Source: Citrobacter werkmanii NBRC 105721 (lineage in GTDB: Bacteria; Pseudomonadota; Gammaproteobacteria; Enterobacterales; Enterobacteriaceae). From it: a DNA stretch of 64,000 bases. The position numbers and the translations under genes are program-made. The stretch lies in contig BBMW01000007.1 of assembly GCA_000759755.1 (NCBI GenBank), positions 124,001-188,000 of the forward strand, given 5' to 3'. Below the pieces are notes generated by a model. That model had not been told where the DNA came from, made no database searches, and saw only the letters and a program-made list of their open reading frames with translations. Of this stretch, positions 57,828-64,000 are shown piece after piece. Within the stretch, counting starts at the first letter, position 1; every line of letters begins with the position of its first letter.

Positions 57828-59684
57828 ATGCGAACCCTGTGGCGATTTATTGCCGGATTTTTTAAATGGACATGGCGATTACTCAATTTCGTCCGTGAAT
57901 TAGTGCTTAACCTGTTCTTTATCTTTTTGGTGCTGGTTGGCGTGGGGATCTGGATGCAGGTCAGTAGCAGCAACACCAGTGAACATGCTGAACGTGGCGC
58001 ACTGCTGCTGGATATCTCGGGCGTGATTGTCGACAAACCTTCGAGCACCAGCCGCTTGAGCGTCATTGGCCGTCAACTGTTTGGCGCCAGTTCTGACCGA
58101 CTGCAGGAAAACTCCCTGTTTGATATCGTGAATACCATTCGCCAGGCGAAAGATGACCGCAACATCACCGGCATCGTGATGGATTTGAAAAACTTTGCCG
58201 GGGCCGACCAGCCTTCAATGCAGTACATCGGTAAAGCGCTGCGGGAATTCCGCGACAGCGGCAAACCGGTCTTTGCCGTGGGCGATAACTTCAGCCAAGG
58301 GCAATATTACCTCGCCAGTTTTGCCAACAAAATTTACCTTTCCCCACAGGGGTCCGTTGATCTGCATGGTTTTGCCACTAACGGTCTGTACTACAAGTCC
58401 CTGCTGGATAAACTGAAAGTCTCAACGCACGTGTTCCGCGTCGGTACCTATAAGTCTGCGGTAGAACCCTTCATCCGCGATGATATGTCCCCTGCCGCGC
58501 GCGAGGCCGATAGCCGCTGGATCGGCGAGCTGTGGCAGAACTATCTCGATACGGTCGCCGCCAACCGTCAGATCCCAGCCCAGCAGGTGTTCCCCGGCGC
58601 GCAGGCGATGTTGGACGGTTTGACAAAAGTCGAGGGTGATACCGCAAAATACGCGCTCGACAACAAACTGGTGGATGCCCTTGCCTCCAGTGCCGAAGTC
58701 GAAAAAATACTGACCAAACAGTTCGGCTGGAGCAAAGCGGATAAAAACTTCCGCGCCGTCAGCTACTACGATTACTCACTGAAAACCCCGGCGGATACCG
58801 GTGAGAGCATTGGCGTCATCTTCGCGAATGGCGCGATTATGGACGGTGAAGAAACCCCAGGGAATGTGGGCGGCGACACCACTGCCGCACAGATCCGCGA
58901 AGCGCGTCTTGATCCGAAGGTAAAAGCCATTGTTTTGCGAGTGAACAGTCCTGGCGGCAGTGTCAGCGCCTCTGAAGTGATCCGCGCTGAACTGGCTGCG
59001 GCTAAAGCGGCGGGCAAACCGGTCGTCGTATCGATGGGCGGCATGGCGGCATCAGGCGGGTACTGGATCTCCACGCCAGCCAGTTACATTGTGGCTAACC
59101 CCAGCACGCTGACCGGTTCAATCGGGATCTTTGGTGTGATTAACACCGTGGAGAACAGTCTGGATTCCATTGGCGTACATACCGACGGCGTAGCCACTTC
59201 CCCACTGGCGGACATTTCCATCACCAAAGCGTTACCGCCTGAAGTGCAGCAAATGATGCAGCTGAGCATCGAGAACGGCTATAAGCGCTTTATCACGCTG
59301 GTCGCGGATGCACGTAAGACAACGCCAGAGCAGATTGACAAAATCGCTCAAGGCCACGTCTGGACCGGCCAGGATGCGAAAGCCAACGGTCTGGTCGACA
59401 GTCTGGGTGATTTTGACGACGCCGTCGCGAAAGCGGCTGAACTGGCCAAACTGAAACAATGGCACATTGAGTATTACCAGGACGAACCCACATTCGTGGA
59501 TATGGTCATGGACAGTATGTCAGGTTCGGTTCGCGCCATGCTGCCCGCCGCCATTCAGGCAATGCTTCCGGCTCCGCTGGCTTCTGCGGCAAGTACGGTA
59601 AAAGCTGAAACCGATAAGCTGGCCGCGTTTAACGATCCGCAAAACCGCTATGCGTTTTGCCTGACCTGCGCCAACGTTCGTTAA
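57828..59684 (+). CDS. sppA: Signal peptide peptidase SppA (protease IV)
   Basis: A 618-residue inner-membrane serine protease that degrades cleaved signal peptides. One N-terminal membrane helix lies at about residues 25-45. The two tandem SppA domains supply a Lys in [10 protein letters not shown] near residue 209 and the nucleophilic Ser in [10 protein letters not shown] near residue 409, forming the Ser-Lys dyad across the domains. The length matches E. coli. AGGGAG precedes the ATG. Its last four bases overlap the end of the convergent AraC-type regulator. Confidence 0.96.
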   Translation: MRTLWRFIAGFFKWTWRLLNFVRELVLNLFFIFLVLVGVGIWMQVSSSNTSEHAERGALLLDISGVIVDKPSSTSRLSVIGRQLFGASSDRLQENSLFDIVNTIRQAKDDRNITGIVMDLKNFAGADQPSMQYIGKALREFRDSGKPVFAVGDNFSQGQYYLASFANKIYLSPQGSVDLHGFATNGLYYKSLLDKLKVSTHVFRVGTYKSAVEPFIRDDMSPAAREADSRWIGELWQNYLDTVAANRQIPAQQVFPGAQAMLDGLTKVEGDTAKYALDNKLVDALASSAEVEKILTKQFGWSKADKNFRAVSYYDYSLKTPADTGESIGVIFANGAIMDGEETPGNVGGDTTAAQIREARLDPKVKAIVLRVNSPGGSVSASEVIRAELAAAKAAGKPVVVSMGGMAASGGYWISTPASYIVANPSTLTGSIGIFGVINTVENSLDSIGVHTDGVATSPLADISITKALPPEVQQMMQLSIENGYKRFITLVADARKTTPEQIDKIAQGHVWTGQDAKANGLVDSLGDFDDAVAKAAELAKLKQWHIEYYQDEPTFVDMVMDSMSGSVRAMLPAAIQAMLPAPLASAASTVKAETDKLAAFNDPQNRYAFCLTCANVR

Positions 59685-60772
59685 CTGTCAAATGCTGCCC
59701 CGGATGGGGCAGCATTGATTCGGGTATTCCGACAGTCCCCAGGCGTACAGCCAAATTCCCGACTAAACATGCGAATAAAGTGCGCGCAGTCGCTAAACCC
59801 CAGACGCAGCGCAATCTCCGTTACGCTCTCTCCAGAATTTATCAACAGCCAATGGGCATAGCGCAATCGGGCGCTACGGATAAACTCCCCCGGTGACTGA
59901 GAGAACTCAGCATTAAACAACCGGGTCAACTGCCGTGGACTCAGATTGACTTCTGAGGCAAGCCATTGGGTTGAGATAGGTTTAACCAACCCTTTCTCAA
60001 TCAAAAATACGGCCTTACGTAAGCGGCTATCGCTCACATGCGTAAAGCCTATCGCTCTGGAAACCGCCACGGAAGTGCCGTCTATTCGGTTAGGCACTGA
60101 CATCTGGAAAATGGCTTTTGTGGCTCTGTCGGGGCCACAGTGCCGGCGAATAAGCTCCGTCGCCAGCCCGATCGTTGAGATACCGCCCGGGCAAGTCAGT
60201 ATCCCCTTTTCTTCATGGAAATCGACGCCGGTTCGGGCGGTCAACAGAGGAAATTGCGCCTTAAAATCGTTCAGATGCCAGGGATGAACCGCCGCAGTTA
60301 ATCCCTGTAGAAAACCCTCCTGCGCCAGAACAAAGCTGCCCGTACAAACACCGACCAGCGGGATATTCCGCTGACGGGCAAGATGCAGGTAACGCCGCGC
60401 GGCAGGGTCCGCTTTTGCCATACTGCGCAATAGCCCACCGATCACCACGATATAATCGAACTGCTCCGGGGCAACAAATGCGCTATCCGGCATCATCGCC
60501 ATGCCCGAACTGCTTAAAACAGGCTGTTCTGGCGTAGCGCTCATCAGACGCCAGGAACAGCGGATCTTCTGGCTGTCATCCCCCATATCCGCCGCGTGAC
60601 GCAGCGCATCCGTCAATCCCGCCAGTGCCAGTAAAGGAAATTCAGGCCACAGTACAATCCCGACATTTAATTGCGGCCTGAGGGGCATCGCTGTCTGGTT
60701 CGCATCAATGGCGGTGATAATATCGCGATCTGCTTTTCCACCTGGGGGCAACGTAATGTTGTATTTCTTCAC
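59681..60772 (-). CDS. GlxA-type AraC-family regulator (DJ-1/PfpI plus AraC HTH)
   Basis: A 363-residue regulator. Residues 52-220 form a DJ-1/PfpI-like domain with the nucleophile-elbow-like [13 protein letters not shown], and residues 260-345 form an AraC helix-turn-helix pair, including [23 protein letters not shown] 60772 is chosen: its GTGA overlaps the TGA of the EamA gene, and CCGGAG lies just upstream, so translation is coupled. ATG 60688 would drop 28 residues. I do not recognise the specific gene; such regulators often control neighbouring transporters or amine/amino-acid catabolism. E. coli lacks it at this locus. Confidence 0.85.
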   Translation of the reverse strand: MKKYNITLPPGGKADRDIITAIDANQTAMPLRPQLNVGIVLWPEFPLLALAGLTDALRHAADMGDDSQKIRCSWRLMSATPEQPVLSSSGMAMMPDSAFVAPEQFDYIVVIGGLLRSMAKADPAARRYLHLARQRNIPLVGVCTGSFVLAQEGFLQGLTAAVHPWHLNDFKAQFPLLTARTGVDFHEEKGILTCPGGISTIGLATELIRRHCGPDRATKAIFQMSVPNRIDGTSVAVSRAIGFTHVSDSRLRKAVFLIEKGLVKPISTQWLASEVNLSPRQLTRLFNAEFSQSPGEFIRSARLRYAHWLLINSGESVTEIALRLGFSDCAHFIRMFSREFGCTPGDCRNTRINAAPSGAAFDS

Positions 60773-61704
60773 TTCAGGCTCCGGTTTAAACCCGGGCGAT
60801 GGCGCAAAATTGCCCGGGACGGTAATGAAACACAAAGCAATCCTGTCAGTATCAACAGCGCCCCTACGATAAACGCAGGCTGCAGAGATTCTCCCAGAAA
60901 CATCACGCCGGCGATAATCCCCATCGCAGGCGTCATCAGAACCAGCGTTCCCAGCGAAGCAACATGATAATTACGCAGCAGAGTAAACCAGATTAGATAG
61001 CTTGAAAATGCGACGACCAGCGTCTGGAAAGTCAGACTAGCCATCAATGTCGAGGTCATATGTATCGTCGTTTCACCCAGCATCAAACCAATAAGCAATA
61101 ACACAATACCGGTGATAGCAAGTTGATAAAACAACGTACACGATGAAGGAATGGTAGCAAGACGACTGCAGCGAATCACAACGCTGGACGTTCCCCAGGC
61201 AATGCCCGCAAACAGCCCGCACAAATCGCCAGCCAGACTCCACTGCGTATTCCCGTCATGCGCAACCCACATCACGGCGACGGCAATCCCGAAAAAGGCG
61301 ATGCCCAGTCCGCACCACTGCAGGCGGCTCAGGCGTTCCTCAGGCAAAATAATATGTAACCCGACGGCGGAAAACAACGGCGCGGTGTACAGATAAAGCG
61401 CCATATGAGAGGCAGTCGTCAGCGTTATTCCGACAGAAACCAACACGAACTCAAGCGCAAAAAGCAGCCCAACGATAGTACCCATTCTGGCAACACTGCG
61501 CTCACGCAGGCGGCCAAATATATTATCCCGGCGGTGAAAAAGCAGTCCAATCAGCAGCGCGGCGATTGCAGAACGCAAGCCCACCTGAAGAAACGGCGAC
61601 ATATCATCAGCCGCGGATTTAATCGCAACCTGTTGACTGCCCCAGACACCGCAAATCACCACCATCAGCAAAATAGCGGCATTATCGATTCTCTTTCTGA
61701 TCAT
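60769..61704 (-). CDS. EamA/DMT-family transporter
   Basis: A 311-residue drug/metabolite transporter with ten predicted helices in two EamA repeats (residues about 5-140 and 155-290). Repeat marks are CGVWGSQQVAIKSAADDMSP near the N-terminus and GIAWGTSSVVIRCS in the second. Start 61704 (MIRKRIDN) has a GAG sequence a few bases upstream; an in-frame opening upstream contains no family similarity. Coupled to the downstream AraC/GlxA-type gene by a four-base overlap. The likely role is export of a metabolite or amino acid; the substrate is unknown. It is absent between sppA and ansA in E. coli. Confidence 0.88.
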   Translation of the reverse strand: MIRKRIDNAAILLMVVICGVWGSQQVAIKSAADDMSPFLQVGLRSAIAALLIGLLFHRRDNIFGRLRERSVARMGTIVGLLFALEFVLVSVGITLTTASHMALYLYTAPLFSAVGLHIILPEERLSRLQWCGLGIAFFGIAVAVMWVAHDGNTQWSLAGDLCGLFAGIAWGTSSVVIRCSRLATIPSSCTLFYQLAITGIVLLLIGLMLGETTIHMTSTLMASLTFQTLVVAFSSYLIWFTLLRNYHVASLGTLVLMTPAMGIIAGVMFLGESLQPAFIVGALLILTGLLCVSLPSRAILRHRPGLNRSLK

Positions 61705-61904
61705 TTCTCGATCCGTAAAAGTACGCGTAAAAGAAGGTCGATACTGTAGGACTGAGGGGGGAGAACCACACTGTATAATCGGGACAACGCACTGAACGTA
61801 AATGACATATTGATCAGACAACCGGTATGCGTCATTTGCGCTGTCTTTTTTCAGGAGGGACTTTATACTGCGCCTGTTCATGCACAACTTAATCTGTGAC
61901 GCCC

Positions 61905-62921
61905 ATGCAAAAGAAATCGATTTACGTTGCCTATACCGGCGGTACCATTGGTATGCAGCGCTCAGAACAGGGTTATATCCCCGTTTCTGGTCATCTTCAG
62001 CGCCAACTGGCATTGATGCCAGAATTCCACCGCCCTGAGATGCCAGACTTCACCATCCATGAATACGATCCGCTGATGGATTCTTCCGATATGACGCCGG
62101 AAGACTGGCAGCATATTGCGGAAGACATTAAATCGCACTATGACGATTACGATGGCTTTGTCATTCTGCACGGTACAGACACCATGGCGTTTACCGCTTC
62201 GGCGCTCTCTTTCATGCTGGAGAATCTCGGCAAGCCGGTCATTGTGACAGGGTCACAAATTCCGCTGGCAGAATTACGCTCCGATGGACAAATTAATTTG
62301 CTGAATGCGCTCTACGTTGCAGCGAATTATCCGATCAACGAAGTGACCCTGTTCTTCAATAATCGACTGTTTCGCGGCAACCGTACCACCAAAGCGCACG
62401 CTGATGGTTTTGACGCCTTTGCCTCACCCAATCTTGCCCCATTACTGGAAGCCGGGATCCATATCCGTCGACTGGGAACACCACCAGCGCCCCACGGTAC
62501 GGGCGAGTTAATTGTTCACCCTATCACGCCCCAACCGATTGGCGTGGTGACTATTTATCCTGGGATCTCTGCCGATGTGGTACGCAACTTCTTGCGCCAG
62601 CCGGTTAAAGCGTTAATTTTGCGCTCTTACGGCGTGGGCAATGCGCCACAAAATAAAGAGTTTCTGCAAGAGCTAGAAGATGCCAGCTCACGCGGCATCG
62701 TGGTGGTTAACCTTACGCAGTGTATGTCTGGCAAGGTGAACATGGGCGGTTATGCGACGGGGAACGCGCTGGCGCATGCTGGCGTAATCGGCGGCGCGGA
62801 TATGACGGTCGAAGCAACCCTCACCAAACTGCACTATTTGCTGAGTCAGGGGCTGGATACGCAGAGCATTCGTCAAGCAATGTCGCAAAATCTGCGTGGC
62901 GAGCTCACCCCAGACGAATAA
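61905..62921 (+). CDS. ansA: L-asparaginase I (cytoplasmic)
   Basis: A 338-residue type I asparaginase hydrolysing asparagine to aspartate and ammonia. The first catalytic Thr is in AYTGGTIGM near residue 12 and the second in ILHGTDTMAFTASAL near residue 91; the allosteric C-terminal domain follows. Start 61905 (MQKKSIY) is chosen; an opening three codons upstream is possible. It precedes pncA by 13 bases, so they form an operon. Confidence 0.97.
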   Translation: MQKKSIYVAYTGGTIGMQRSEQGYIPVSGHLQRQLALMPEFHRPEMPDFTIHEYDPLMDSSDMTPEDWQHIAEDIKSHYDDYDGFVILHGTDTMAFTASALSFMLENLGKPVIVTGSQIPLAELRSDGQINLLNALYVAANYPINEVTLFFNNRLFRGNRTTKAHADGFDAFASPNLAPLLEAGIHIRRLGTPPAPHGTGELIVHPITPQPIGVVTIYPGISADVVRNFLRQPVKALILRSYGVGNAPQNKEFLQELEDASSRGIVVVNLTQCMSGKVNMGGYATGNALAHAGVIGGADMTVEATLTKLHYLLSQGLDTQSIRQAMSQNLRGELTPDE

Positions 62922-62934
62922 AGGAGTCTATGCC

Positions 62935-63573
62935 ATGGCCCGAGCCTTACTGTTGGTCGATTTACAAAATGACTTTTGTGCTGGCGGCGCCCTCGCCGTC
63001 CCGCAAGGTGACAGCACAATCGATATTGCCAACCGCATGATCGACTGGTGCGCCTCACGCGGTGACACCGTCGTCGCCAGTCTGGACTGGCATCCGGCTA
63101 ATCATGGTAGTTTTGCCAGCCAGCACCAGGTCGCGCCTTACAGTCAGGGGCAACTGGATGGCCTCGCGCAGACGTTCTGGCCCGATCATTGTGTGCAAAA
63201 CAGCGAAGGGGCTGCCCTGCATCCTCTGCTGAACCAGCGCGCGATAGCGCAAACGTTCACTAAGGGCGAAAACCCGCTGGTCGATAGTTATAGTGCGTTT
63301 TTTGACAATGGTCGTCGTCAGGCAACCGCACTGAACGCATGGCTGCTCGAACATCGCGTTGCCGAACTTGTTATCATGGGTCTGGCTACCGATTATTGCG
63401 TCAAATTTACCGTTCTGGATGCGCTCGATCTGGGCTACGCCGTCAGCGTCATCACCGACGGTTGTCGTGGCGTCAATATTCACCCACAGGACAGCGCAAA
63501 CGCTTTTATGGAAATGTCGGCGGCGGGTGCGACTTTGTATACGCTGGCAGATTGGGAAGAAACCCAAGGTTAA
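62935..63573 (+). CDS. pncA: Nicotinamidase
   Basis: A 212-residue isochorismatase-fold amidase converting nicotinamide to nicotinate in NAD salvage. The catalytic Asp is in LLVDLQNDFCAGGAL, metal ligands are in DWHPANHGSFAS (Asp, His) and the catalytic Cys is in MGLATDYCVKFT near residue 155. AAGGAG lies eight bases before the ATG at 62935. It shares the NAD cycle with nadE earlier in this window. Confidence 0.97.
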   Translation: MARALLLVDLQNDFCAGGALAVPQGDSTIDIANRMIDWCASRGDTVVASLDWHPANHGSFASQHQVAPYSQGQLDGLAQTFWPDHCVQNSEGAALHPLLNQRAIAQTFTKGENPLVDSYSAFFDNGRRQATALNAWLLEHRVAELVIMGLATDYCVKFTVLDALDLGYAVSVITDGCRGVNIHPQDSANAFMEMSAAGATLYTLADWEETQG

Positions 63574-63579
63574 AATAAA

Positions 63580-63604
63580 GGGTGCCCATATATAATGGGC
63601 ACCT
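63580..63604. terminator. Terminator between pncA and the downstream membrane protein gene
   Basis: GGTGCCCAT and ATGGGCACC form a perfect nine-base stem with a five-base AT loop. The flanks are AAAATAAAG on the left and TTAGTTAT on the right, so the minus direction has the better T-rich tail. Confidence 0.75.
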
Positions 63605-63607
63605 TAG

Positions 63608-63961
63608 TTATACTTTAACGAATTCCATAATAATCATAAATACGCCCTGTAAATATGACAAAGCACCTCTTCCCACAGCAAGAAAAGCCAAGACTTTCCA
63701 CAATAGTAAACCTTGATACCGTATAGTGCTTGCGGTGATAGCCCACAAAGAAAGCGGTGTATAAATTAGAATAACCGATGTAAATGCGATTAATACCACC
63801 AACCCAGTGTCAGCCGACATCGTGCCATGCTCTAACTGATAAGTGAGGGTATAAAAAGACCCAGCTAATAACGCACCAGGCAGAACTCCCGTTATCCAGT
63901 AAGTGAACCCCAGCGGATAATCTCCTTTTAACCATGAAACAATACATTTCCAGGCAGACAT
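63608..63961 (-). CDS. Hypothetical small membrane protein
   Basis: A 117-residue protein I do not recognise. Hydrophobic segments lie at about residues 17-40 (FTYWITGVLPGALLAGSF), 52-75 and 84-112, so three to four membrane helices are likely. The N-terminus MSAWKCIVSWLKGDYPLG resembles openings of small YjcB/DUF-type enterobacterial membrane proteins only loosely. The gene is AT-richer than its neighbours and has no clear ribosome site. It converges with pncA at a shared terminator. It may mark the start of a strain-variable segment beyond the window. Confidence 0.65.
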   Translation of the reverse strand: MSAWKCIVSWLKGDYPLGFTYWITGVLPGALLAGSFYTLTYQLEHGTMSADTGLVVLIAFTSVILIYTPLSLWAITASTIRYQGLLLWKVLAFLAVGRGALSYLQGVFMIIMEFVKV

Positions 63962-64000
63962 TTTTTTAACTCATCTATTGATTATTTTCTGATAATGAAG

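Overview
This window is almost entirely conserved enterobacterial core chromosome. Gene order follows the Escherichia coli/Salmonella segment from ydiU (selO) to pncA (btuCED, ihfA-pheTS, rplT-rpmI-infC-thrS, pfkB, yniABC, katE, chb operon, nadE, cho, spy, ast operon, xthA, ynj cluster, gdhA, topB-selD, sppA, ansA-pncA). Protein identity to E. coli is very high, but several local differences point to a related genus; Citrobacter or a close relative is my best guess from layout alone, not proven. These differences are a haem-uptake cluster beside selO, a kduD-type gene before ydjM, a regulator/transporter pair between sppA and ansA, absence of ydjY and ynjI, and ynjA placed beside nudG. No phage, transposon, CRISPR array, rRNA or tRNA gene was seen.

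Layout. 1-3.3 kb: haem utilisation (hemS 3' part, hmuTUV). 3.3-8.7 kb: selO, the degenerate-EAL flagellar regulator ydiV, nlpC and btuDEC. 8.8-16.1 kb: the translation cluster, all on the minus strand (ihfA, pheT, pheS, pheM leader, rplT, rpmI, infC with a non-canonical ATT start, thrS), with a complete 127-bp ERIC element between the phe attenuator and pheS. 16.4-22.8 kb: yniD, ydiY, pfkB, yniA, yniB, hxpB, a KduD-like reductase and the SOS gene ydjM. 22.9-27.1 kb: tcyP, cedA, katE. 27.1-32.4 kb: the chbBCARFG chitobiose operon with a well-conserved ChiX pairing site between chbB and chbC. 32.7-36.4 kb: osmE, nadE, the SOS gene cho, ves, spy. 36.8-42.8 kb: astCADBE arginine catabolism behind a sigma-54 promoter. 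43.2-53.9 kb: xthA, a frameshifted ydjX, ydjZ, ynjBCD transporter, ynjE, ynjF, ynjA, nudG, ynjH, gdhA. 54-64 kb: topB-selD, ydjA, sppA, an AraC/GlxA-type regulator coupled to an EamA transporter, ansA, pncA and an unrecognised small membrane protein.

I did not find a large undescribed system. The most interesting signals are regulatory and small: a terminator-like hairpin inside a short open frame that overlaps the ydiY start codon (possible attenuator), the ERIC element abutting the pheST attenuator, the ChiX decoy site followed by a perfect hairpin before chbC, a palindrome centred on the thrS -10 region, a 32-bp palindrome upstream of the ast promoter, a small ORF in the position of ydiZ, and the homopolymer frameshift that separates the ydjX start signals from its body. 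All comparisons with E. coli are from memory of the families; no database search was run.
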